DNA of 64,000 nt from Microbulbifer aggregans (GTDB taxonomy: Bacteria; Pseudomonadota; Gammaproteobacteria; Pseudomonadales; Cellvibrionaceae): contig NZ_JAIVKK010000006.1 of assembly GCF_020524005.1 (NCBI RefSeq), positions 242,327 through 306,326 of the forward strand, written 5' to 3'. The notes below the pieces were generated by a model. That model saw only the letters and a list, made by a program, of their open reading frames with translations, had not been told where the DNA came from and did not search any database. Shown here in pieces: positions 28,202 to 39,700 of this stretch. Positions within the stretch are counted from its first letter, which is position 1. Every line of letters starts with the position of its first letter. The position numbers and the translations under genes were made by a program.

Positions 28202-30423
28202 TTGCTGAAGGACAAGAAATCGTCCTGCATGATGCGCGGGGTGATGAAGATCAACAGCTCACGCTTGTCTTCCTCACGGCTCGTGCGCTTGAAGAGGTGC
28301 CCAAGGAAAGGAATATCACCAAGCAGAGGAACCTTAGTTTCACCTTCTAACGTCTGTGCCTCGAAAATACCACCCAAGACAATCGTCTCACCATTGCTAA
28401 CCAGAACCTTGGTTTGCAGTGAATTAACATTGATCGCCGGAATCTGTGCACCTGTGATCACGTTGGTGAACAGCTCACCGACACTATTCTGGTCGATATT
28501 AAGGTTCATGATGATGTTGTCATCCGGCGTTATCTGCGGAGTCACATTCAGCAGTAAAACCGCCTCTTTAAAGGTTACCGACGCAGCACCAGAGGACGTT
28601 GCCTCAAGATAAGGAATCTCGACACCAGACCGGATACTTGCCTCTTGTTTGTCACCAGTCACGACTTTGGGTTGTGAAACAATTTCCGCTTTGCCCACAT
28701 CTTCCAGAGCTGACAACTCAAGACCAAGGTAGAAATTGTCTTTTAGAATCGCATAGGCAACGCTACCGGCTGAACTTGAGAGTCCCAAATCAACAAGCAT
28801 CGGATCGTGGATACTAACTGGAGAAGAAACATTCGGCCCGGTGCCACTTCCGACCACACCAGAAGAGTCTTGACCACCAGACCCGACTCCAATCTTATCA
28901 GCATCGATGTTGTGGTCTTCTGAGTAGTTCCACTGCACACCCAGATCTCGCAGGAAGTCCGTATTCGCAGTAACGATTCGAGCCTCGATCATTACCTGAC
29001 GGATAGGGATATCAATTGCGTCAATTAGGTCGCGGAACTGAGCGATTTTATCCTCGGTATCAGTGAGAATAATCGTATTAGTACGCTCATCTACGATGGC
29101 ACTGCCCCTAGAGGAAAGTATACTCCGCTGATCTCGCCCCTGATCTGGGCGACCACCAGCAAAATTACCGCCACCTAAACCACCCTGTCCTGCCCGGTTA
29201 CCAGCAAACAAAGTGAACAGTTCGCCAGCATCCGCATAGCGAATTTGAATATATTCAGTACGAAGGGGAGCAAGCTCTTCCAATTGCTTTCGAGTTTCCA
29301 GCTCACGACGCTCACGCTCGGCTATTTCTGCCGCAGGAGCCACCATGATGACAGTCCCTTCCTGGCGCTTGTCCAAGCCTTTAGCTTTCAAAATCAGTTC
29401 CAACGCCTGATCCCAAGGAACCCCATCTAAACGAAGTGTAATACGCCCCTTAACAGTATCGCTGGCCACCAAGTTCAGGTCGGTGAAGTCCGCGATCAAC
29501 TGCAGCACGGAGCGTACTTCAATGTCCTGGAAGTTCAGGGAAAGCTTTTCACCGGTAAACTGAAATTCTTTTTGCTTTTCGCGAACTTCAGCGACACTCA
29601 GCGGCTTAACGCTCAACACGTACTCCGTGTCTGCCTGGTAAGCCAGATAGTCGTAATCGCCATTATGGGGGTCTACCGAAATCACAGTATTACGACCATC
29701 ATAATCCACCGCGATCGAGTTGACCGGAGTCGCAAAGTCAGTGACATCGAGACGCTGACGCAAGGATGGCGGCAACTCCGCACCAAGGAACGTCAATACG
29801 ATCTTGCCCTTAGTCCGTTCCACATCAATATTTACCGCCGGATCCGTAAGACTGACGATAACCTTGCCTTCACCACCTTCGCCACGACGGAAGTCCACAT
29901 TATTGATTGCAACATTTCCGGCGGGCTTAAACTGGGCGTTGCCACCGATGTCTGTACTATTGTGTACCGGCACTGCAGCAACAGCTGCAGTAGTCGCCGT
30001 ATCAGCACCCACCTCAAGTATGACTTGATTGCCCACTCGCTCACTCGTGTATACCGGAAGCTTATCCAAGTTCAGGATCAACCGGGTGCGGTCTTCGCTT
30101 GACACGATGACAGCACTACGCGCGCCGCCAATATCGAGCGTATATTTTTTTTGCGGCAATACACTTTCTACACCAGAAAAGTCCATCACAATCCGTGCGG
30201 GCTGCTCAATCGTGTACCCGGTGGGCTCGGGCGGGACATCACTAAACGAAAGTCGTAACTGGAGCCGACTGCCCGGCAGCTCGGAGAACTGTATATCATT
30301 CAACTGACTGGCCAGAGACGGCACAGCCACAGTCAGAAATACTCCCCCCAGCAACAGCGTTTTTGCACGCGGCAATAGGCTGGCTACGCGCGCCAATACT
30401 TTGGCGAGTTGCGTGGTAATCAT
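28198..30423 (-). CDS. pilQ: PilQ, type IV pilus secretin
   Basis: 741 aa. Outer-membrane multimeric channel through which type IV pili pass. A signal peptide ('LLLGGVFLTVAVPSLASQ') is followed by two AMIN domains that bind peptidoglycan ('IQFSELPGSRLQLRLSFSD'), a secretin N-terminal domain ('LSLNFQDIEVRSVLQLIADF'), an N1-type domain with 'EYIQIRYADAGELFTLFAG', and the C-terminal secretin core ('VPLLGDIPFLGHLFKRTSR'). A Gly/Arg-rich low-complexity stretch (about 405-425) lies between N domains. Last of the pilMNOPQ set, 2 bp after pilP and overlapping aroK. Confidence 0.96.
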   Translation of the reverse strand: MITTQLAKVLARVASLLPRAKTLLLGGVFLTVAVPSLASQLNDIQFSELPGSRLQLRLSFSDVPPEPTGYTIEQPARIVMDFSGVESVLPQKKYTLDIGGARSAVIVSSEDRTRLILNLDKLPVYTSERVGNQVILEVGADTATTAAVAAVPVHNSTDIGGNAQFKPAGNVAINNVDFRRGEGGEGKVIVSLTDPAVNIDVERTKGKIVLTFLGAELPPSLRQRLDVTDFATPVNSIAVDYDGRNTVISVDPHNGDYDYLAYQADTEYVLSVKPLSVAEVREKQKEFQFTGEKLSLNFQDIEVRSVLQLIADFTDLNLVASDTVKGRITLRLDGVPWDQALELILKAKGLDKRQEGTVIMVAPAAEIAERERRELETRKQLEELAPLRTEYIQIRYADAGELFTLFAGNRAGQGGLGGGNFAGGRPDQGRDQRSILSSRGSAIVDERTNTIILTDTEDKIAQFRDLIDAIDIPIRQVMIEARIVTANTDFLRDLGVQWNYSEDHNIDADKIGVGSGGQDSSGVVGSGTGPNVSSPVSIHDPMLVDLGLSSSAGSVAYAILKDNFYLGLELSALEDVGKAEIVSQPKVVTGDKQEASIRSGVEIPYLEATSSGAASVTFKEAVLLLNVTPQITPDDNIIMNLNIDQNSVGELFTNVITGAQIPAINVNSLQTKVLVSNGETIVLGGIFEAQTLEGETKVPLLGDIPFLGHLFKRTSREEDKRELLIFITPRIMQDDFLSFSK

Positions 30424-30425
30424 TT

Positions 30426-30953
30426 TTAGTTGTCCTTCTCTTCCAAAGTCAGTGCCCGTGGCCGCTCGATCCAGCCACCGGTGCCATCCGGCACAATTTC
30501 CAATACATCGATTTGAGACGATGAAGCGTTGACCACACGCCCGTGGTTTTTACCAAGATAATTACCAACAGTGATACGATGAATCCCCCCATCGCTGTCG
30601 TTGATAAGCGCCCATAACTGCCCACCCCGGGACAGAGTTCCGACCATAGATAACCCATCAAATGGGAAGCGCTCCAGCAGTTCTTTCTGGCGATTTAGAT
30701 CAGGCGCGACATCCAGCTTGCGCCCGACAAGCCGTTGATCGGCCTCCAGAACCGGGCGAATAAACGGACTGCGCAACGCAGCTGCACTGTAGACGTAAGG
30801 GCTGTAAGGCGTAAACGTGGGGACTGGCTCGATTTGACCTTTTGGCTTATGTTTCACCGCGGCCATCTTTTGCCTCAGATCACTGTGATTGCCATCAAGG
30901 CTACACCCACCAAGTACAAGCAGAGCACTGAGCAGAGCGGAGTATTTCTTCAT
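30426..30953 (-). CDS. pilP: PilP, type IV pilus inner-membrane lipoprotein
   Basis: 175 aa. The N-terminus MKKYSALLSALLVLGGCSLD has a lipobox (LGGC), so it is a lipoprotein anchored to the inner membrane. The C-terminal beta domain ('SMVGTLSRGGQLWALINDSD', 'GNYLGKNHGRVV', 'GTGGWIERPRAL') contacts PilQ and links the PilNO platform to the secretin. Its ATG overlaps the pilO stop by 4 bp (ATGA). Length and order are typical. Confidence 0.95.
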   Translation of the reverse strand: MKKYSALLSALLVLGGCSLDGNHSDLRQKMAAVKHKPKGQIEPVPTFTPYSPYVYSAAALRSPFIRPVLEADQRLVGRKLDVAPDLNRQKELLERFPFDGLSMVGTLSRGGQLWALINDSDGGIHRITVGNYLGKNHGRVVNASSSQIDVLEIVPDGTGGWIERPRALTLEEKDN

Positions 30954-31576
30954 CCCTCTTCTCCCTGGTCTTTGTAGCGGTAAGTTTTCGCATTTACCAC
31001 CATATTTAGCAGGGCCTTACCGTCGTTACTTACCTTTATATCAAAATCGTGAAGAGTCACAATCCGCGGCATACCGGCAATACCACTAATGAACGCACCA
31101 AACTCATGGTATCCCCCTTGCACCTCGATACGAATCGGGAGCTCCACATAAAACTCACCAACCTGTTCACCTTGAAGTGCGATTTTTTGGATATTTAGCC
31201 CACTTCCGCGCCCAAATTCATCTATATCCTCGAGCAGCCCGGGAACCTCTGTGTCTTTAGGAAGCTGCTTGAGAAGCGCCCCAAAGGTTTCCTCCATCTC
31301 CGCCAGTTGCTCCCGATAGGCATCAAGATTTGCAGCCTCGAAAGACTTCTTTTCAAATTGGGCAAAAAGCTCACGCTCTTTATCTACAGCGAAATCCAGC
31401 TGGCTGTAGCGGTCTTTGATCATGACAAAGTAGCCACCACCGACCAGGACAACCGTAATAATTGCGAGAAGCGCAATGCGCCCCGCCATAGGCCAAACGC
31501 CAACTCGAGAAAAGTCAATGTCGTTGAGATCTAATTGATTCAACTGTTTTAAAGTGTCATCCAGAGCCACGATCAC
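30950..31576 (-). CDS. pilO: PilO, type IV pilus alignment protein
   Basis: 208 aa. Bitopic inner-membrane protein that pairs with PilN. A cytoplasmic N-terminus ('LNQLDLNDIDFSRVGVWPM') leads to one membrane helix (about 33-52), a coiled coil ('VDKERELFAQFEKKSFEAAN') and a ferredoxin-like periplasmic domain. The likely start is GTG 31576, overlapping the pilN stop by 4 bp (GTGA). Two start codons downstream would remove part of the conserved cytoplasmic tail. Confidence 0.94.
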   Translation of the reverse strand: MIVALDDTLKQLNQLDLNDIDFSRVGVWPMAGRIALLAIITVVLVGGGYFVMIKDRYSQLDFAVDKERELFAQFEKKSFEAANLDAYREQLAEMEETFGALLKQLPKDTEVPGLLEDIDEFGRGSGLNIQKIALQGEQVGEFYVELPIRIEVQGGYHEFGAFISGIAGMPRIVTLHDFDIKVSNDGKALLNMVVNAKTYRYKDQGEEG

Positions 31577-32160
31577 GCCCCCCCGTTAGTGCCATCGGCA
31601 CCTTCCTGGCTGTCAGCCTTACGCTTACTGACGCTTACCGTCATTTCAAACGCACTTGCCTGATCGCCGAACGCCGGCTTCGCTGTCACCCCGGTAAGGT
31701 TGGGGGAATCAAACCATTCAGATTGATCCAAACTGCGCATAAAAGAAGAAACCCTGTTGTTCGATTCAGCAACACCAGAAATTCTCAGGGTTTTGCCGGA
31801 GCGCTTCAGGTTCGTAAGCCACAATCCTTCAGGGGCAGCACGCACCATTTCATCGAAATAGCGCACTGACAGCGGACGGTTGCCCTGCAGCTCCTGAATC
31901 ACACGCATCCGGTCAATCAGCTCCTGACGACGCTTTTTCAGGTCCTTGATTTCCTTTACCTGGCGATTCAAGGCCGTAATTTCAGTCTGCAGCATCTGAT
32001 TGCGCACATTCTGATTTTCAATCTGCGCGTCCACAGTCTTCATCCACATAAATACGGAGAAGCTCGCAGCCATCACCACTACGGCAGCCACCTGCTGGAA
32101 TTCTTTCTGTTTTTGCGCCCGGTATTCCTGGCGCCAGGGGAGTAGGTTGATCTTTGCCAT
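31573..32160 (-). CDS. pilN: PilN, type IV pilus assembly protein
   Basis: 195 aa. The N-terminal 'INLLPWRQEYRAQKQKEF' is the conserved cytoplasmic motif that binds PilM. A membrane helix (about 24-43) and coiled coil ('ALNRQVKEIKDLKKRRQELI') follow, then a periplasmic ferredoxin-like domain. With PilO and PilP it forms the alignment subcomplex. ATG at 32160, 3 bp after the pilM stop. Confidence 0.95.
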   Translation of the reverse strand: MAKINLLPWRQEYRAQKQKEFQQVAAVVVMAASFSVFMWMKTVDAQIENQNVRNQMLQTEITALNRQVKEIKDLKKRRQELIDRMRVIQELQGNRPLSVRYFDEMVRAAPEGLWLTNLKRSGKTLRISGVAESNNRVSSFMRSLDQSEWFDSPNLTGVTAKPAFGDQASAFEMTVSVSKRKADSQEGADGTNGGA

Positions 32161-32163
32161 GAT

Positions 32164-33261
<1,098 letters not shown>

Positions 33262-33339
33262 TTATGGAGGTTTGATGGTATAGCACTTTAAATTACCGCC
33301 GCAACCGCCTTTTGCATAGGTATCAGTGCACATTCTTCG

Positions 33340-33345
33340 TATAAT
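33340..33345 (+). promoter_or_regulatory. Possible -10 box for ponA
   Basis: TATAAT, 55 bp ahead of the ponA ATG in the pilM/ponA divergent gap. No consensus -35 box at the right distance, so this is weak. Confidence 0.3.
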
Positions 33346-33400
33346 TGTCGAACAGCTACGTCATAATTGATCAATTCGCGCACAAAACAGAAGCATTTTC

Positions 33401-36070
33401 ATGACTCACAAAGTCCGCAACCGCCTGCTGTCACTGTTGTGGCTCGCCCTGGCCGGCACCGCCGGCACCGCCATGGCCTTCGCCAGTATCTACATGTACC
33501 TGAAGCCCGGGCTACCTCCCGTGGAGACCCTGCGCGATATCCGCCTGCAGACCCCACTGCGTATCTACTCCACAGACATGAAGCTGATTGGGGAATTTGG
33601 CGAGAAACGACGCAGCCCAATCACCATCGAACAGACCCCGGATATGTTCATCAGGGCAATCCTTGCTGCCGAAGATGACGGTTTCTACTCGCACAATGGC
33701 GTCTCGATCAAAGGCCTGATGCGCGCTGTGCAGCAGCTGGTGCAGAGCGGATCCATTCAATCTGGCGGCAGTACGCTGACGATGCAGGTGGCGCGTAACT
33801 TCTTTTTGAGCCGGGAACAGCGGTTTATCCGCAAGTTCAACGAAATCCTGCTCTCACTGCAAATCGAGCAGGAACTCAGCAAGGACGAAATTCTCGCGCT
33901 TTACATCAACAAGATCTTTCTCGGCAACCGGGCATACGGCTTCCAGGCCGCGGCCCAGGTGTACTACGGAAAGGACATCAAAGAGCTGAACCTGGCCCAA
34001 TGGGCAATGATGGCCGGCCTGCCCAAGGCTCCTTCCACGTACAACCCCATTGCCAACCCCTCCCGGGCCCTGGTGCGACGCAACTGGATTCTCAAGCGCA
34101 TGCTTGAATTGGGACATATTTCCCAGGACGACTACAAAAATTCGATCACCGCCCCTGTCACCGCCCGTTACCACGGCCGGGACCTGGACCTGAGCGCCCC
34201 CTATGTCGCGGAGATGGCGCGCAAGGAAGCCGTGGAACTGTTCGGCGATGCCGCCTACACCGATGGCTACCAGGTGATCACCACGGTAGATAGCCGCCTG
34301 CAAAATGCCGCACGCAGCGCACTGCAGAACGGGCTGGAAAGCTACGATAGCCGCCACGGTTACCGCGGCCCCGAACAGCGCCTCGATCCGGCCCTGCTTG
34401 CCGACAACGACCAGCTGGTAGACCTGCTGAACGAGATTCCAGTACTTGGAGGGCTTGAGCCCGCCGTTGTCACTTCGGTGACCGAGAAGAGCCTGAACGT
34501 ACAGCTGCGCGATCGCCGGGTGGTAGAGATCCCCTGGGAGCATGGTCTGAGCAGCATCCGGCCATACATTTCCGAGAACGCCCGCGGCGCTCGCCTGACT
34601 ACCGCTAGCAAAATGTTCGCGCCGGGAGATGTAGTCCGCCTGCGCCATGTGGTGGTTTCCGCCGAGGAAATCGCCGCCGAACAGCAGCAACAGCTCGAGC
34701 AGGAGTCACAGGAAACCGCAGACACTGGCACCGATCCGTTCGCCGAGTCAAACGATGCTGTAGACACCGAGAACGAAGCGCTGCCTGCACCTCAGGCCCG
34801 TGAAGAGTGGCATCTGACCCAGGTGCCGAGTGCGCAGGGTGCACTGGTGTCATTAGCGCCTGAAGACGGTGCCATTCGCGCCCTGGTGGGCGGCTACGAT
34901 TTCCGTCAGAGCCATTTCAACCGCGTCACCCAGGCCGCTCGCCAGCCCGGATCCAGCTTCAAGCCGTTCATCTACTCGGCAGCGCTGGAAAACGGCTATA
35001 CCGCGGCCAGCATCATCAATGATGCACCGATCATCTTTGAACAGACCAATCTGGAAGATGTGTGGCGTCCGGAGAACGACGGCGGTACCTTCCTCGGCCC
35101 GACGCGCCTGCGAAAGGCGTTGTATATGTCGCGCAACATGGTATCCATCCGGTTGCTGCAGGCACTCGGCCTCGACCGCGCACTCACATTTGCGGAGGGG
35201 TTTGGGTTTGAACGCAGCAAGCTTGCACGTAACCTGTCGATTGCGCTGGGTAGCTCCGCGCTGACCCCGCTGGAAATGGTGCGTGGCTACGCGGCGTTCG
35301 CCAACGGCGGCTTCCGTGTAGAACCTTACCTGGTGGATCAGGTACTGGATGTCCACGGCGAGGTTGTTTACAAGGCGCTGCCACTGGCGGTATGCGCAGA
35401 TTGCCCCGAAATCGGTGAGGAAGCGGTACCCCAGGCGGAGCCCATTGATCTCGCGGCAATCCAGGGCGAAGTTCCGGCGGAGGACGAGCCACTGGAGCTG
35501 CGCACCCTGCCCGTAGAACCCCTGCACGCTGGTGACCAGGCTCGCCCAAGGGCACCCAGGGCCATGTCGGCGGAAACCGCTTACATCATGGATTCCATGC
35601 TCAAGGACGTGATCAAGCGCGGTACCGGCCGCAAAGCGCTGGTAATGAAACGTGGCGATATCGCGGGCAAAACCGGTACCACCAACGGCCCCCGGGATGC
35701 ATGGTTCTCCGGTTACAGTCCCTACCTCGCGACCAGTACATGGGTCGGTTTTGACGACAATACGCCCATCGGGCGCGCGGAGTACGGTGGCTCTGCCGCA
35801 CTGCCCATCTGGATCGACTTTATGAGCAACGCTCTGGACGGCCTGCCCGAGCGTCACCTGGCACAGCCGGACGATATCGTCACCATGCGTATTGATCCGC
35901 GCACAGGCCTGCGTACTTCTCGCGGCGGAATTTTCGAGATCTTCCGCGCCGACCGGGTTCCGGGACAGGCAACCTACGGGAACTACCCGTCGATCTACTC
36001 CGATGGACCGTCAGCCCCTGCCGGCGACAATGAGCAGGCCCAGGAAGCCCTTCCAGAGGAGCTCTTCTGA
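33401..36070 (+). CDS. ponA: Penicillin-binding protein 1A
   Basis: 889 aa. Bifunctional class A PBP that polymerises and cross-links peptidoglycan. A short cytoplasmic tail and one membrane helix precede the GT51 glycosyltransferase ('AAEDDGFYSHNGVSIKG' with the catalytic Glu, 'GGSTLTMQVARNFFLSRE'). An OB-like insert follows, with an acidic Gln/Glu-rich stretch near 425-465. The transpeptidase has SxxK in 'RQPGSSFKPFIYSAALE' (about 518), SxN in 'LYMSRNMVSIRLL' and KTG in 'IAGKTGTTNGPRDAW' (about 756). A Pro/Glu-rich insert (about 660-720, with CADC) lies between SxN and KTG. Divergent from pilM, as in Pseudomonas. Confidence 0.96.
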   Translation: MTHKVRNRLLSLLWLALAGTAGTAMAFASIYMYLKPGLPPVETLRDIRLQTPLRIYSTDMKLIGEFGEKRRSPITIEQTPDMFIRAILAAEDDGFYSHNGVSIKGLMRAVQQLVQSGSIQSGGSTLTMQVARNFFLSREQRFIRKFNEILLSLQIEQELSKDEILALYINKIFLGNRAYGFQAAAQVYYGKDIKELNLAQWAMMAGLPKAPSTYNPIANPSRALVRRNWILKRMLELGHISQDDYKNSITAPVTARYHGRDLDLSAPYVAEMARKEAVELFGDAAYTDGYQVITTVDSRLQNAARSALQNGLESYDSRHGYRGPEQRLDPALLADNDQLVDLLNEIPVLGGLEPAVVTSVTEKSLNVQLRDRRVVEIPWEHGLSSIRPYISENARGARLTTASKMFAPGDVVRLRHVVVSAEEIAAEQQQQLEQESQETADTGTDPFAESNDAVDTENEALPAPQAREEWHLTQVPSAQGALVSLAPEDGAIRALVGGYDFRQSHFNRVTQAARQPGSSFKPFIYSAALENGYTAASIINDAPIIFEQTNLEDVWRPENDGGTFLGPTRLRKALYMSRNMVSIRLLQALGLDRALTFAEGFGFERSKLARNLSIALGSSALTPLEMVRGYAAFANGGFRVEPYLVDQVLDVHGEVVYKALPLAVCADCPEIGEEAVPQAEPIDLAAIQGEVPAEDEPLELRTLPVEPLHAGDQARPRAPRAMSAETAYIMDSMLKDVIKRGTGRKALVMKRGDIAGKTGTTNGPRDAWFSGYSPYLATSTWVGFDDNTPIGRAEYGGSAALPIWIDFMSNALDGLPERHLAQPDDIVTMRIDPRTGLRTSRGGIFEIFRADRVPGQATYGNYPSIYSDGPSAPAGDNEQAQEALPEELF

Positions 36071-36096
36071 GCCCTCCTGGATAAGCAATAGATACG

Positions 36097-36130
36097 AAAA
36101 AGGCGCCACCCTCACGGGTGGCGCCTTTTT
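36097..36130. terminator. Two-way terminator between ponA and chpC
   Basis: A perfect 15-bp inverted repeat with a TCAC loop (AAAAAGGCGCCACCC / GGGTGGCGCCTTTTT). A runs lie on one side and T runs on the other, so it can stop transcripts from both converging genes. It lies 27 bp past the ponA stop and 45 bp from the chpC stop. Confidence 0.92.
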
Positions 36131-36174
36131 TATTCACTCAGCTTTGACGCTAGTGAATTCCATCTCAAACAAAC

Positions 36175-36666
36175 TCAGCGCCGGCTGCGGTAGGCCAGGC
36201 AGGCTTCTTCCAGGGCGCCCAGATCCGGGATCACCGCCTCTTCACCGGAGAGCGCCACGTGCATCAGCTCCCCAAGCGCACACTCGCCCTCGCGTCCCGC
36301 CAACTCCTGCGGTGTAACCCGCACCAGGCGCGGGGTGCCCTGCAGCACCATGGCAAAAAAGGGCAAATCACCTTCAGGGTTGCCGCTACTCAGCACCGCT
36401 ATGCGGCAGTTACTCCGCAGAACCGGCATCGGATTCCCGCGCATCACCTCAAACGCCACCAGCGGCAAGCGCAGCTCGCGCCAGTGCAATTCACCCATAT
36501 ACCAGTCCGGCGCATCAAACGCGGACACCGGGCTCTGCAGGGCAATAATCTCCGACAGGGTATCGACCGGCACCAGCAACTGGCCATCGGTCAGAGGCAG
36601 TAGCAGGCTACTGACTTCCTGGGGTATCTCCGTGGTGGGCAGGGCTTCTACTCCGCTCATTTCCAT
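36175..36666 (-). CDS. chpC: ChpC-like CheW-domain adaptor
   Basis: 163 aa. A single CheW-like domain: 'SLLLPLTDGQLLVPVDTLSE', 'WYMGELHWRELRLPLVAFE', 'CRIAVLSS' and 'FFAMVLQGTPRLVRVT'. CheW proteins tether chemoreceptors to the histidine kinase. Its place directly after chpA matches chpC of the Pseudomonas Pil-Chp system, a second CheW beside PilI. ATG at 36666 with GGAGAAAG upstream. It ends near the two-way terminator, so it is the last gene of the cluster. Being short and diverged, the ChpC name rests mainly on position. Confidence 0.8.
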   Translation of the reverse strand: MEMSGVEALPTTEIPQEVSSLLLPLTDGQLLVPVDTLSEIIALQSPVSAFDAPDWYMGELHWRELRLPLVAFEVMRGNPMPVLRSNCRIAVLSSGNPEGDLPFFAMVLQGTPRLVRVTPQELAGREGECALGELMHVALSGEEAVIPDLGALEEACLAYRSRR

Positions 36667-36723
36667 CTTTCTCCGCCGCAGGAACGGCTGTTTTCAATCT
36701 ACCTCAAGCGGCAGAAGCTACGC

Positions 36724-39700
36724 TCAGTGCGCAGCCTCCACCTCTGTGTAATCGTGGATGGCCGACAGCAGAATCTCTTCCTGGTACGGTTTACCGAGGT
36801 AGTGATTGACCCCAAGAGACAGCGCGTGGTCGCGATGTTTCTTACCCGTCCGGGAAGTGATCATGATGATCGGAATATCCCGCAGGCGACTGCTGGAACG
36901 GATATGCCGCGCCACCTCGAATCCATCCATACGCGGCATCTCGATATCCAGCAGGATCACGTCGGGCATGACGTCCTGCAACTGGATAATCGCATCCTGC
37001 CCATCTTTGGCTGTGGTAACAGCGTACCCCTCACGCTCGAGGAAGCGGGTGGTTACCTTGCGTACGGTTACCGAATCATCCACCACCATCACGAGTTTCT
37101 GGGTTTCCGGCTCTTCCCGTGTCGCCACCTGTACAGGCTCCTGCAACAGCGGGGTTTCCGGACGCGCCAGCATTGCGGAGTGTTTCCGCAACAGGGCATG
37201 GGCATCGAGAATCACCACCACGGTACCGTCACCGGTTACCGTTGCGCCTGATACACCCTGAACACTGGCAAATTGCGGCCCCAGGCTTTTTACCACAATC
37301 TCGCGACTGCCCAGGATTGCGTCAACCTGCAGCGCCATCGCGGTGTTATCCGTGCGCACCAGGAGCACCGGCAACTGCATATCTTCCACGTTCAGCTTGG
37401 GCTGGGCGCTGGACTGCAGCAGACTGCCAAAATAGTTCACCTGATAGGGCTCGCCGGCGTATTCGAAGCGCGCATCGGGTGAGCGGTAGTAGTGCTCAAG
37501 CTCAAACGGGCTCAGGCGCACGATACCTTCAATGGTATTCAGCGGCAGCGCGAACAGGTCATCGCCCACTTTCACCATCAATGCGCGGTTTACCGAAACG
37601 GTAAACGGCAGTCGCACCACAAATTCCGTACCCTGCCCCAACTGTGAGCTGATCGAAACACTGCCGCCAATCTGCTTGATCTCGGCGGACACCACATCCA
37701 TACCGACACCGCGGCCGGATATCTGGGTCACCTTGTCGGCGGTACTGAAACCGGCCTGCAGGATGAACTGCATGATTTCGTTATTGGAGAGCTCTGCATC
37801 CGCACGCATCAGGCCGCTTTCGATGGCTTTTTCGCGCACGCGCATCAAGTTGATACCCGCACCGTCGTCAGTGATGGTCAGGACCACCTCACTGCCTTCA
37901 CGCGCCAGCGCCACCGCGATGCGGCCGCGCTCGGGCTTACCTGTGGCAAGGCGCTTCTCGGGCGTTTCAATACCGTGGTCAACCGCATTTCGCAGCATGT
38001 GCTCCAGCGGTGCAACCATACGCTCCAGCATGGAACGATCCAGCTCACCCTCAACGTTGGAGAACACCAGCTCCACCTGCTTACTCAGCTCGGCGCCCAC
38101 TTGACGCACGATCCGGCGCAAGCGCGGTACCAGGCGAGAGAAAGGTACCATGCGACTGCGCATCAGACCTTCCTGCAATTCGGTATTCACTCGCGATTGC
38201 TGCAGCAACAGTGTCTCAGTATCCCGGGTCTTGTTGCCCAGGGTCTGACGCAGCTCCAGCAAGTCCGATGTGGACTCCAACAGGGAGCGGGACAGTTGCT
38301 GAATGGACGAATAGCGGTCCATTTCCAGCGGGTCAAAGTCGCCGTCCTGCTCGGCCAGCTGCTCCTGACGGAACAGGATCTGGGCTTCGGTTTCCTTGTC
38401 GAGGCGGCGCAACTGTTCGTTCAGTCGCGATAACGTGGAATCCATTTCGTCCAGGGCCAGTCCGAATTCCGACACCTGTTCTTCGAGACGGCCACGGGAG
38501 ATGGAGGTTTCACCTGCGAGGTTTACCAGCTCTTCCAGAAGCTCTGATGTAACACGCACCATCTCCTGGGGCTGATTGCGGGGCTTGCCGCCATCGCGAT
38601 CCTTGAGTCCATTGCCTTTGCGTACAAATGGCAACACATTGCCAGCAGGGGTTGCCGGCGCGGGCGCAGACACAGGATTAGATTCGACGGTTGCCGGAGG
38701 CATGAATTCGCGATCATCAGCGATTTCTGCCGCCTCAATTACCTCCTCGAAATCAGCCGGACTTTCCGTTTCCGCCACTTCGACTGCCGGGGCGGCCGCG
38801 AAGTCGACTGGATCTACTTCCACAGCATTGTCGTCAGCCCAGCTGGTTTCCAGCAGCGCACAGAACGCATTCAGCTGTTCGCCGCCCATCCATGCTCTGA
38901 CGGTTTCCACACCGGCGGCCAGGCGATCGTAGATCGCGTGCGCATCCGCAAAGAATGCCGCCGATGGCGCACTGCCGCTCTGCATATTTTCAATAACGGT
39001 TTCAAAGCGGTGAGCCACTTCACCGAGGCCCATCAATGAGGCCATACGCGCACCACCCTTGAAGGTGTGCAGCACACGCTTGAGAGCTTCCGCCTGAGCC
39101 TTGTCGTCAGGCTCCTGCTCCCAGGCCTGGATCAGCTCTTCGAGCTCATCCACCAGGTCGGCAGCCTCCTCCAGAAAGACTTCAATGACGTCGGGGTCAA
39201 TATCGGCCAGCAGTGCCTGCTGCGCGGCGCCAAGTTCACCCTCTTCAGCGCCAGCGCCAACCGGTGAAACGGCGGCGGGCGACTCAGATAGCGGCGGAGG
39301 CGCAATCTCGGCATCGTCACTGCCTACCGTGTTTTCAGTAACCGCTTCCTGCGCTGCGGCTTCCTGGGCTGCGTCAAATACTTCCAGGTCCGCCAGTTCA
39401 AAAGAAACCAGATCGGCGTCTTCCGTAGCCTCGTCGGTGACGGCTGTTTCTTCCAGCACTGGCTCGAACGTCTCTTCGGAAGATACGGCGCTGCCAGTAT
39501 CTACTTCGTCGGTCTGGAACCAATCCTGCGGGAGCGCTTCTTCAGCGGCGGCCCGGTCAGGCGCGTCGACGGTAGCAGCAATGGATATTTCATCGTCGGC
39601 CCAGGCTGCATCAACAACCGGCACTGCGGCTTCATCAGCCACGGTATCCGACGCAGTTTCTTCTGCTACCAGATCATCAAAGCTGAAGTCAGAAAACGCT

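Noticed and set aside
34853..35857. 334-codon minus-strand frame inside ponA
   Set aside because: Antisense to conserved PBP1a motifs; it follows from the codon bias of ponA and has no family signature.
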